From positions 1 to 64,000 of IMG/VR virus record IMGVR_UViG_3300046791_000258: a stretch of DNA of 64,000 nucleotides; one strand, written 5' to 3'. A model generated the notes under the pieces. It ran no database searches. It was given only the letters and a program-made list of their open reading frames with translations, and was not told where the DNA came from. The DNA is from a virus. Below are positions 8,991-16,520 of this stretch, in pieces. The first letter of the stretch is position 1, and each line of letters opens with the position of its first letter. The translations under genes were made by a program, and so were the position numbers.

Positions 8991-9695
8991 ATGGCCCTCA
9001 CGTCGGTTACTCGCTACCCCGGTGGCGTCAACAATGCCCTGGTGAGCGATGGTCTCGCCGATCTCAAGCTCCCGACGGCGTTCGACTACAATCTGCTCCA
9101 GGACGACTTCAACACCTACGTCGCGGCCAACTGGACCGTCGGCGGCACGCTGCCCGGTGTGCCCGCTCTGGTCGCTGGTGCGGCTGGTGACGGTGGCATT
9201 CTGGCGATCCCGACCACGGCTGCGGTCAGCGAGACGTCGGTGGCTCTGCCCAACCTCACGATCACGCCGGCCATCAACAAGGATCTGTTCGTCGCGGCGC
9301 GGCTCAAGCTCGACGACGCGATCCTCGGCGGCTTCTTCTTCGGCATCGGCACGGTGGCGGCCAACCCGCTTGGCGTGTCGCCGACCGACGGGATCTACTT
9401 CCGCAAGCTGGTTGGCACCTTCACGCCCCAGGTCATCCTGCGCATCGGCAGCGTCGATGTCGCGGTGCTCACCTCGCCGATCGATATGGCGAGCAACACT
9501 TGGTACGACCTCGTGATCGCCTACACGGCCATCGACGGTGCTCTGCGCGCCTTCGTTAACGATGGCTCGGTGCGGGTCGCGACCAACCCGGCCAGCCTGG
9601 GCGGCGTGCCGATGAGCCTGATCTTCTCGGCGCGCACGGCGGCGACGCTGCGCACGCTCAGCGTCGACAACTACCTGATCGCCAAGGCGCGTTAG
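8991..9695 (+). CDS. LamG/concanavalin-like virion surface protein
   Basis: 234 residues. Residues about 40-225 read as a beta-sandwich: alternating hydrophobic strands with LFVAARLKLDDAILGGFFFG, TWYDLVIAYTAIDGALRAFV and a final strand LSVDNYLIAKAR, the pattern of LamG or concanavalin-like lectin folds. Such proteins in phages decorate capsids or bind glycans. Preceded by AAGGATCCGAGCC and followed closely by the next gene. Fold assignment is by pattern only. Confidence 0.5.
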   Translation: MALTSVTRYPGGVNNALVSDGLADLKLPTAFDYNLLQDDFNTYVAANWTVGGTLPGVPALVAGAAGDGGILAIPTTAAVSETSVALPNLTITPAINKDLFVAARLKLDDAILGGFFFGIGTVAANPLGVSPTDGIYFRKLVGTFTPQVILRIGSVDVAVLTSPIDMASNTWYDLVIAYTAIDGALRAFVNDGSVRVATNPASLGGVPMSLIFSARTAATLRTLSVDNYLIAKAR

Positions 9696-9698
9696 GTT

Positions 9699-9989
9699 AT
9701 GGCCAACAGCAAGGTCACGCTGCTGAACCAGTCGGCGGCCGGCACGGGCACGGTCTTCGCCTGCGATTGGCAGGTCGAGCCGACGCAGCAGCGTCGCATC
9801 TTCGTGACGATGAACGCCGCCGACAGCATCCTGGTCGAGGGTTCGCCCGACGGCGTACAGTGGACGCCGTTGATCGCGGCCTTCACCGGCAGCGTCAGCG
9901 GGTTCCTCCTGGTCGAGGGGCCCGTTGCATACATCCGCGCGACCAAGACCGGCGCCGCGGGCAATGCTCTGGTGACGGGTCTGATCTAG
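9699..9989 (+). CDS. Small beta-rich virion protein (96 aa)
   Basis: Starts 3 bases after the preceding gene. The sequence (VFACDWQVEPTQQRRIFVTM, SPDGVQWTPLIAAF, AYIRATKTGAAGNALVTG) looks like a single small beta-sandwich of the kind seen in capsid-attached accessory proteins. No named family. Grouped with the lectin-like gene before and the connector gene after. Confidence 0.55.
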   Translation: MANSKVTLLNQSAAGTGTVFACDWQVEPTQQRRIFVTMNAADSILVEGSPDGVQWTPLIAAFTGSVSGFLLVEGPVAYIRATKTGAAGNALVTGLI

Positions 9990-10001
9990 GAAGGAGAGCG
10001 C

Positions 10002-11075
10002 ATGAGCACGTCCGGCAGCAACACCGGAGGCCTGCGCGCCTACACTGCCCGGCAGATCCTGGAGCGCGCTCTCAGGCAGGCTGGCGTGAAGCCGGCGCAG
10101 TTCACCTCCGAGATGGTCGAGACCTCGTTCGACGTCTTCAACACGATGCTCGAAGAAATGTTGAACCTCGGCATGCAGCTGTGGGGACGCGATCGCGTGT
10201 TCCTGCCGCTCTACATCAATCGGGTCACGGCGCCGACGCCGATTGGCACTTCGGTCGTGCTCGACGTTCAGCAGCGCACTTTGATGCGGCCGACGCCTCT
10301 TGCAGTGAACTCCGACCAGGGTGGCATTGCCGCTCTTGCGTTCGACGGTGATCTCAACACGAGCTGCGATCAGATCGCTCCGATGGGTGTGATCACGGCG
10401 CAGTATGCGTTGCCCGGCACGAGCTTCTCGAACTACGGCATCTTCTTCACGACGGCCGGCCTGTACGGTTGGATGGTCGAGTATTCGACCGACGGCGCCA
10501 ACTGGGTGGCGGTCGACGGCGTCTCGGTCGACGTCCAGGCGGGCCAGTGGCTGTGGCGCGAGCTCGACGGTGTGCCGTCGAACTGCATCGGCATGCGGGT
10601 GCGTTCGGTCGATCCTCTGATGCCGCTCCACATCGGCGAGCTCTACTTCGGGAACAACCCGACCGACATCCCGATCGGCGTGATGACCAAGGACGACTAC
10701 GACTCGCTGCCTGACAAGACGACGCCTGGGCCGCCGTGGACGTGGTACCAGGACCGCATCCTGCCATCGCCGGTGCTCTACTTGTGGCCGCGGCCCAACG
10801 ATCTCGCGAAGTTCATGTCCCTGGTGGTGCGTCGTCGGCGCTACCTCGATCAGGTCACCGACATGAGCCAGACGCTCGACATCAGCCCCAGGTGGAACGA
10901 GGCGATCACCTGTTCGATGGCGCGGCGTTTGTGCAAGGAGATCCCCGAGGCTCAGCTCGCTCGTCTGCAGATGCTGACCAGCGAGGAGGGCACGGCCATG
11001 CAGCTCGCGATCGCCGAGGAACGTGATCCGGCGCCGATGCGCTATAATCCTGGCCTGGAGGTCTACAACTTCTGA
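10002..11075 (+). CDS. Head-tail adaptor, P22 gp4-like, with an inserted discoidin-like domain
   Basis: 357 residues. The N-terminal helices (about 10-60, ARQILERALRQAGVK) and the later segment (about 215-345, with PWTWYQDR and VLYLWPRPND) match the gp4-like family that seals the portal after packaging. Between them, residues about 100-212 form a separate beta domain resembling F5/8-type C (discoidin): ALAFDGDLNT, GWMVEYSTDGANWVAV, GMRVRSVDPLMPLHIGELYF. Such insertions occur in this family and may face outward as binding modules. Starts behind AAGGAGAG. Confidence 0.7.
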   Translation: MSTSGSNTGGLRAYTARQILERALRQAGVKPAQFTSEMVETSFDVFNTMLEEMLNLGMQLWGRDRVFLPLYINRVTAPTPIGTSVVLDVQQRTLMRPTPLAVNSDQGGIAALAFDGDLNTSCDQIAPMGVITAQYALPGTSFSNYGIFFTTAGLYGWMVEYSTDGANWVAVDGVSVDVQAGQWLWRELDGVPSNCIGMRVRSVDPLMPLHIGELYFGNNPTDIPIGVMTKDDYDSLPDKTTPGPPWTWYQDRILPSPVLYLWPRPNDLAKFMSLVVRRRRYLDQVTDMSQTLDISPRWNEAITCSMARRLCKEIPEAQLARLQMLTSEEGTAMQLAIAEERDPAPMRYNPGLEVYNF

Positions 11076-11377
11076 TGCCCGTGTTCATCAACACGAAAGG
11101 TGAGTCCACGCTCGGTATCGCGCTCTGCTCGCGTTGTCAGCGCAAGGCGAAGCTTGCCGATCTGATGGACGACGGCAACATCCCGGGCTTCAAGGTGCAC
11201 CGCCCCGAGCTGTCGCCTGGGTGCTGGGACAACTACGATCCGATGCGCCTGCCGCCGCGCGCGCCCGACAAGTACATCCTGCCCTTCGTTCGGCCCGACC
11301 AGGACATCTCGATGAGCGAGGCGGCGCAGCTCGAAGCCGGTTTGCCTCTCACGCCGCCACCGCCTGATGGAGACTAG
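11075..11377 (+). CDS. Conserved small phage protein next to gp4-like adaptor
   Basis: 100 residues starting at a one-base overlap with the adaptor. N-terminal FINTKGESTLGIALCSRCQRK has a CxxC pair, a third Cys lies in LSPGCWDN, and FVRPDQDI follows. I recognise this as a small conserved protein that accompanies gp4-like genes in many phages; its role is unknown. A metal-binding knuckle is possible. Confidence 0.6.
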   Translation: MPVFINTKGESTLGIALCSRCQRKAKLADLMDDGNIPGFKVHRPELSPGCWDNYDPMRLPPRAPDKYILPFVRPDQDISMSEAAQLEAGLPLTPPPPDGD

Positions 11378-11379
11378 GC

Positions 11380-12039
11380 ATGGTCGACGCTGGCCCTACC
11401 GGAATGACGTTCGGCTCGCTGGTCGACGACCTCAAGCGATACGCCGAGCGTGGTGGTGTGCTCGACGAAGACGTCGCGATCCAGATCCCGCGCATCATCA
11501 ACAACACCGAGCGCGACCTTGCCGACGAGATGAAGATCCTGGGCTACCTGGACAGCTACGTCAGCAAGATGAAGATCGGCCAACCGCGGATCTCCAAGCC
11601 GGGCAACTGGCGTTCAACGGTGTCGATCAACTTCGGCACGGGCGTCGACATGCGCCGCCGCAAGTCACTGCGGCTGCGCAGCTACGAGTACGTTCGCGCG
11701 CTCTATCCTGACGACAGCCAGCTCGGCGAGCCCGAGTTCGTCGCCGACTACACCAACAAGATCTGGCTGGTGAAGCCGTCGCCCAACAATGAGTTCCCGT
11801 TCGAGGCGATGATCTGGAAGCTGCCCGATCTTCTGTCGGAGTCGAACAAGGCCAACTACTTGACCGAGATGGTGCCCAACCTGTTGCTCTACCGGTCGCT
11901 CCAGGGGCTGGCGATCTACCTTAAGGATCCGGCCTCGGCGGGCCTGTGGAAGGGTTTCGCCGACGAACGCAAGGCGGCGGTGACCGAGCAGGACTTCAAG
12001 CGGATGACCGACCGCGCCCAGGTGAGGAGCACCGCATGA
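11380..12039 (+). CDS. Tail adaptor protein, SU10-type
   Basis: 219 residues. Helical start (DVAIQIPRIINNTERDLADEM), a SKPGNWRSTVSINFGTG strand pair, RSYEYVRALYPD, then FVADYTNKIWLVKPSPNNEF and a C-terminal helical part beginning YLTEMVPNLLLYRSLQG. This succession is characteristic of the phage adaptor family found in SU10-like podoviruses, which forms the ring between portal and nozzle. Its neighbours (gp4-like before, collar and nozzle after) agree. Confidence 0.75.
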   Translation: MVDAGPTGMTFGSLVDDLKRYAERGGVLDEDVAIQIPRIINNTERDLADEMKILGYLDSYVSKMKIGQPRISKPGNWRSTVSINFGTGVDMRRRKSLRLRSYEYVRALYPDDSQLGEPEFVADYTNKIWLVKPSPNNEFPFEAMIWKLPDLLSESNKANYLTEMVPNLLLYRSLQGLAIYLKDPASAGLWKGFADERKAAVTEQDFKRMTDRAQVRSTA

Positions 12040-14156
12040 GCCCTCCACTCGACAGCGACAGCTACGACGCAACATTTGGCGGTGAGAACCGTTCGCCGGC
12101 GCAGATCGACTATGTCGCCTACACGACCGACGTCGATCTCCATCTGCGCTGGCCGTTCCTGGCGGAAGACGGCGCCTTCATCGCGCCGGCCAAGCTCGAC
12201 ATCATCGCATCGGGTGTTGGTCTCAAGATCTTCATGCCGGACGCTTCGATTGCGTCGGTCGGTCAGGACTGTCTGGTCCGCAACATCGGAGTCAATGCCT
12301 TCACGGTCTGCGACTTCGACGGCAACGTCATCGTCAACATCACGTCGGGCTTGCAGTGGCTGGTGTGGATCGTCAACGACGACACGCCGGCCGGGCAGTG
12401 GGCGTCGGTGCAGTTTGGCGCCAGTGTCTCGAATGCCAATGCAGCGTCCCTCGCCGGCGCCGGCCTGCGTGCCGACATCACCCGGCTCGACCAGCATCTC
12501 ATCACGACGCCTCTGCTCAGCGCCCATGCTCTGACGGCGTCTGACCGAGCTCGCGTGCTGCAGAACAACGGCGGCACAGTGACCTGGACGATTGCCGATG
12601 CCAATGTGCTGGGCAACGGCTGGTTCTGCTACATCATCAACAGCGGCAGCGGCTCTCTGACCATCGATCCGGTGGTGGCCGGTCAGACTGTCGACGGCAG
12701 CGGCACCAAGGTGTTCGCTCCAGGCGAGAACGCCATCCTGTTCTGCGACGGCAGCAATTTCATCACCGTGGGTTATGGCCGCTCGTTGGTCAGCACGGTG
12801 AGCGGCACTTCGATCAGTCTTGCCCCGGGCGGTCTGTTCGTCCTCACGCCGACGCAGATCGCCGCCCAGGTGCAGAACTGGACGGGCACGCTGACCAGCA
12901 ACGCCATCCTCGAATATGGTGGCGGCGTCGGTTACTGGTTCGTCTGGAACAACACCACCGGTGCCTTCACCGTGACGGCGCGCACCGGCGCGCTAGATCC
13001 AGGCGCGGTGATCCCCCAGGGCGCCTTTTCGATCATCCGCTCCGACGGTGCCAACATGCATGTCGCCTTCACGGCGACGACCGGCACGGTGAGCTTGATC
13101 AACACCCAGGCGGGCGAGCTGGTCGGTGGTCCGATCACGTCGACTGGCACCATCGGTCTCGCCGACACGCTGGCGGGTGCCGGCTCGATTGGATCTCCTG
13201 GTACGAGCCCGGCCGATCCGGCGCTGGTTCCTGGCGTCGACTTCGACATCAAGGGACGCATCACCGCGGCGGGTCAGTACCCTCTCAACATCAGCCGTTC
13301 GGTGCCGGTTACCAGCGAGCTGTTCGCCGCGGTGCTCACCGACGAGACGGGCTTCGTGCCTGCGGTGGCGGTGCCACCGACGCCGGCGCGCGGTGTCGCG
13401 GTGTTCAGCGCTGGTCCAACCATCGATGATGCTGTCCTGGCCGGTGCGCCGACTGCACCGACGGCGCCGGCTACACCCAATAGCATCCCCAACAAGGCTT
13501 ATGTCGACGCTGCCATCGCGGCCGCGGTCGGCGCGCTGTTCACCTTCAAGACCGGCGACATTAAGTACACGCTGAACGGCACGCTCGATGCGGGCTTCCT
13601 CTTTCTCGATGGCAGCACGCTGGGAGATGCCACGTCGGGGGCGACCCATGTCGGCGTGACGTTCCAGCCGCTCTACGAGTTCCTCTGGAACAACTTCAAC
13701 AACACGCTGTGCCCGGTGTCGGGCGGTCGAACCGGCTCGGCCACGGCCGACTTCAACGCGCACAAGACGCTGCAGATGATCGACGCCCGCGGTCGCGTGT
13801 TGGCTGGCGCAGACAACATGGGCGGCGTCGCTGCGGGAAGGCTCGGCCCTCCGTCTGATGCGGGAGGCATCATGACAGCGGCCACGCCCGGCGTGTCGGG
13901 TGGTCAGCAGAGCCATGTGTTGACTGCGGCTGAAATCCCGCCAGGAATTAACTCCCCCGCTTCGGTTCTATCGCTTGAGCCGAGCGGTCCGTCTCTTGGT
14001 AATTGTGTTTTCTCGGGTGGCGGGGCATTTCAGTACAACTGGACAAACCAAACGGGGGCCTACGGCGACCCGGCAGCGGCACCGCCACGCTCAGTCGCTA
14101 AGTCGCACAACGTCGTGCAGCCGACCGTGGTGTGCAACGTGCTGGTGAAGATCTGA
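12036..14156 (+). CDS. Tail fibre with C-terminal tail-collar domain
   Basis: Start at ATG 12036, overlapping the adaptor stop; 706 residues. The long beta-rich, Gly/Thr-rich body is fibre-like. Residues about 508-605 carry the collar pattern (GDIKYTLNGTLDAGFLFLDG, then MIDARGRVLAGADNMGG), and the end SHNVVQPTVVCNVLVKI is the classic collar-domain terminus. Between GGQQSHVLTAAEIPPG and RSVAKSHN the DNA (about 13935-14060) is visibly poorer in GC, suggesting a swapped receptor-contacting loop. Confidence 0.75.
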   Translation: MSPPLDSDSYDATFGGENRSPAQIDYVAYTTDVDLHLRWPFLAEDGAFIAPAKLDIIASGVGLKIFMPDASIASVGQDCLVRNIGVNAFTVCDFDGNVIVNITSGLQWLVWIVNDDTPAGQWASVQFGASVSNANAASLAGAGLRADITRLDQHLITTPLLSAHALTASDRARVLQNNGGTVTWTIADANVLGNGWFCYIINSGSGSLTIDPVVAGQTVDGSGTKVFAPGENAILFCDGSNFITVGYGRSLVSTVSGTSISLAPGGLFVLTPTQIAAQVQNWTGTLTSNAILEYGGGVGYWFVWNNTTGAFTVTARTGALDPGAVIPQGAFSIIRSDGANMHVAFTATTGTVSLINTQAGELVGGPITSTGTIGLADTLAGAGSIGSPGTSPADPALVPGVDFDIKGRITAAGQYPLNISRSVPVTSELFAAVLTDETGFVPAVAVPPTPARGVAVFSAGPTIDDAVLAGAPTAPTAPATPNSIPNKAYVDAAIAAAVGALFTFKTGDIKYTLNGTLDAGFLFLDGSTLGDATSGATHVGVTFQPLYEFLWNNFNNTLCPVSGGRTGSATADFNAHKTLQMIDARGRVLAGADNMGGVAAGRLGPPSDAGGIMTAATPGVSGGQQSHVLTAAEIPPGINSPASVLSLEPSGPSLGNCVFSGGGAFQYNWTNQTGAYGDPAAAPPRSVAKSHNVVQPTVVCNVLVKI

Positions 14157-15808
14157 TGCCGCCGGACGGCCAAAACTTCCCGACGGCCAAGCCGCAGCTC
14201 ATGCTGAGCGAGCCGGGCATCCAGCGCGACGGCACGATGTTCAGCTCGACCGGCTACATGGCGGGCGAGTGGTGTCGTTTCTATCAGAAGCGGCCACGCA
14301 AGATGCAGGGCTGTCGCGAGCTGCATCGCGACGTCGGCGGCATCGTGCGCGGCATGGATGTGGAAAGCTACGACGGCTACAGCTGGGTCCACCTGGGCAG
14401 CCAGAATGTGCTGCAGCGCTACACGATCAATCTGCGCACCGGCTTGCCCTCGGGCTTGGTCGACCGCACGCCGGCCGGTCTTGTTCTCAGCCCGGATAAT
14501 AACTGGCAGTTCGCGCTGGTTTATAATACCGCCAACAATTCGAACCTGCTGCTCGCCCATGCCGCGCCCAATATCCAGGACATCTCCGACACCCAAGAGC
14601 GGCTGGTCTACTTCAGCGAAGTGCGCGATCCCAATGCTTTCCTGCCGATCACCGGCTCGGAGGTGTCGGGCGGTGTCGTGTCGATGTGGCCGTACTTCCT
14701 GCGCTACGGCAACGACGGCGAGGTCTCCTGGAACGTCCCAGGCAACATCACTGATCTTACCGGCACTGGCTCGGGCTCGGCGCGGCCGTGGGGCACCAAG
14801 ATAGTGCGCGGCCTGCCAGTGCGCGGCAACGGCACTGGCCCCGCGACACTGCTGTGGTCGCTCGATGCGCTGATCCGCTGTCAGTTCACCGGCGGCACCA
14901 GGATATTCGACTTCGACACGCTGACGACATCGAGCGCGTTGCTGTCGTCAAATGGGATTATAGAGCACGCCGGAATATATTATTGGGCGACGGTCTCGGG
15001 TTTCTCGATGTTCAACGGCGTGATTAAGGACATGGGTAACGAGACCAATCGTCAGTTCCTGCTTCAAAATCTCAACTGGAATATGCGGCAGAAAGTCTTC
15101 GCGATGAAGATGCCGCGCTGGCATGAGATCTGGTGGTGCGCGCCGCTGTTCGGTTCGACCGAATGCAACTGGGCTTTCATTTACAATTATCTCTCGGGAG
15201 CTTGGTACGACACGCCGCTCAACGTCTCGGGCGGCGGCTTCAGCGCCGGCGTCTACGAGCAGATCTACCACTACCCGATCGTGTCTTCGCCCGAGATCAA
15301 CAAGGACACTGGCGGCACCTCGTCGTGGCAGCATGACGTCGGTCTCGACGAAGTGTCCGGCTCGCCGGCGGTGCCCAAGGCGATCCGCTCGTGGTATCGC
15401 ACGCACGAGTTCAATCTCGTGCGGCCTGCGCAGCCGGGCCAGAACGGTCAGAACCAGACCATGTCGTTCTCGTTGATCGAGCCCGACTTCAAGCAGCGCG
15501 GCGACCTGCAGATCTATCTGCTGAGCCGCGCCAACGCGCGCGCCAACACGCGACGCAAGGGGCCGATGATCGTGCCGGCGGTGCCGAGCGGCGCCGAGCA
15601 GATCGCCAAGACGAAGTTCACCGGCCGCCTCACCAGCTTCGTCGTGCTGAGCAATCAGCTCGGTGGCCACTACGAGGCGGGCTCGCCTCTGTTCCACTGG
15701 CAGCCGGCCGACGCGCGCACCGAGGATGGCGGCGCCCAGCCGACCGAGCTCGATACCGAGTTCCCGATCTTCCCTGACCCCCTGCCACGCAGCGAGGTGC
15801 CGGCGTGA
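14156..15808 (+). CDS. Tail nozzle / packaged-DNA stabilisation protein (P22 gp10-like)
   Basis: Start at ATG 14156 (TGATG overlap); 550 residues. WCRFYQKRPRKMQGCRELH near residue 40 and repeated blade-like strands (SYDGYSWVHLGSQNVLQRY, FALVYNTANNSNLLLAH, RLVYFSEVRDPNAFLPI) are typical of the beta-propeller nozzle that plugs podovirus tails. The segment at about 14930-15090 has lower GC and different codon choice from its flanks. Follows adaptor and collar genes as in SU10-type tails. Confidence 0.7.
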   Translation: MPPDGQNFPTAKPQLMLSEPGIQRDGTMFSSTGYMAGEWCRFYQKRPRKMQGCRELHRDVGGIVRGMDVESYDGYSWVHLGSQNVLQRYTINLRTGLPSGLVDRTPAGLVLSPDNNWQFALVYNTANNSNLLLAHAAPNIQDISDTQERLVYFSEVRDPNAFLPITGSEVSGGVVSMWPYFLRYGNDGEVSWNVPGNITDLTGTGSGSARPWGTKIVRGLPVRGNGTGPATLLWSLDALIRCQFTGGTRIFDFDTLTTSSALLSSNGIIEHAGIYYWATVSGFSMFNGVIKDMGNETNRQFLLQNLNWNMRQKVFAMKMPRWHEIWWCAPLFGSTECNWAFIYNYLSGAWYDTPLNVSGGGFSAGVYEQIYHYPIVSSPEINKDTGGTSSWQHDVGLDEVSGSPAVPKAIRSWYRTHEFNLVRPAQPGQNGQNQTMSFSLIEPDFKQRGDLQIYLLSRANARANTRRKGPMIVPAVPSGAEQIAKTKFTGRLTSFVVLSNQLGGHYEAGSPLFHWQPADARTEDGGAQPTELDTEFPIFPDPLPRSEVPA

Positions 15809-16035
15809 GCATCGAGATCGTCCTGCTGCCCAACCCCTTCACCATGGACTGGCAGCCGTGGGCCGACACGGTGGCCGGCTACAACCCAGGTCTCGCGACC
15901 GAGGTCGACCCCGCGGCGCCCTGGCAGGAGTTCGCCCAACGGTTTTCCGAGGCGGTGCCGACGGCGCCGTCGCCCGATCTGTTCACGGCGTGGCAGGACT
16001 GGGCGGCGGCAGTGAAATTGGCGCTGCAGGTTTGA
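15805..16035 (+). CDS. Small hypothetical protein (76 aa)
   Basis: GTG start overlapping the nozzle stop (GTGA). Trp- and Ala-rich, with FTMDWQPWADTV and FTAWQDWAAAVK. No family recognised; probably a tail-associated accessory by position. Confidence 0.5.
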   Translation: MSIEIVLLPNPFTMDWQPWADTVAGYNPGLATEVDPAAPWQEFAQRFSEAVPTAPSPDLFTAWQDWAAAVKLALQV

Positions 16036-16040
16036 CCGCG

Positions 16041-16058
16041 ATGTTTACGATGTTTACG
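16041..16058 (+). repeat. Tandem 9-bp repeat before the HNH gene
   Basis: ATGTTTACG occurs twice in a row at 16041-16058, in the 30-base gap between a tail gene and the HNH-like gene. AT-rich compared with its surroundings; it may mark an insertion boundary of the nuclease gene. Confidence 0.5.
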
Positions 16059-16065
16059 CTAAAGA

Positions 16066-16452
16066 ATGGCCCCTTTCACGTTTCCCGACAGCAACTGCAG
16101 CAAGTGCGGAAACCCGAATTATCGGCATCCCCGGCCCTACTGCCACCCCTGCTGGGCGGCCTACATGCGGGAGTACCGGCGGACCCATTCGACGCCCCGA
16201 AACAGGCCGGATCGGGTGGTCCGCCAGCGGGTGAACAACCGCGCTTTGCTGGCCAAAAGACGAGGCCGTCTCGTGCCCGAGCCGTGCGAGTGGTGCGGCT
16301 CGCCGCACACCGAGATGCACCATCCCGACTATGCGGCTCCCGAGGCCGTTCGTTGGCTGTGCCGGGAGTGTCACACTCGCCTGCACAAGGTCCAGCGGGT
16401 CGCGCCTACGGTCGATTTGAGGAAGCCCCCTAGTTGGGCGACTGAAACGTAG
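16066..16452 (+). CDS. HNH-type endonuclease with zinc fingers
   Basis: 128 residues. An N-terminal CSKCG plus CHPC pair (about 11-32) precedes a basic linker, then CEWCG, TEMHHPDYAAPEAV and WLCRECHTRLHK at about 80-112. The C-x2-C, HH, C-x2-CH, LH order is that of phage HNH homing endonucleases. Such genes are often freestanding mobile elements among late genes; here it splits the tail genes from the ejection proteins and follows a 9-bp tandem repeat. Activity is not shown. Confidence 0.65.
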   Translation: MAPFTFPDSNCSKCGNPNYRHPRPYCHPCWAAYMREYRRTHSTPRNRPDRVVRQRVNNRALLAKRRGRLVPEPCEWCGSPHTEMHHPDYAAPEAVRWLCRECHTRLHKVQRVAPTVDLRKPPSWATET

Positions 16453-16520
16453 AGTAGATTGTTGATCTGAGCGCTGGGGCAAGCGGCCGCTCGAAGACGC
16501 CTCTTTGAGGAGCCCTAGGC

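Noticed and set aside
13935-14060. Variable-looking fibre segment as target of a diversity-generating retroelement
   Set aside because: No reverse transcriptase gene and no template repeat seen anywhere in the window.
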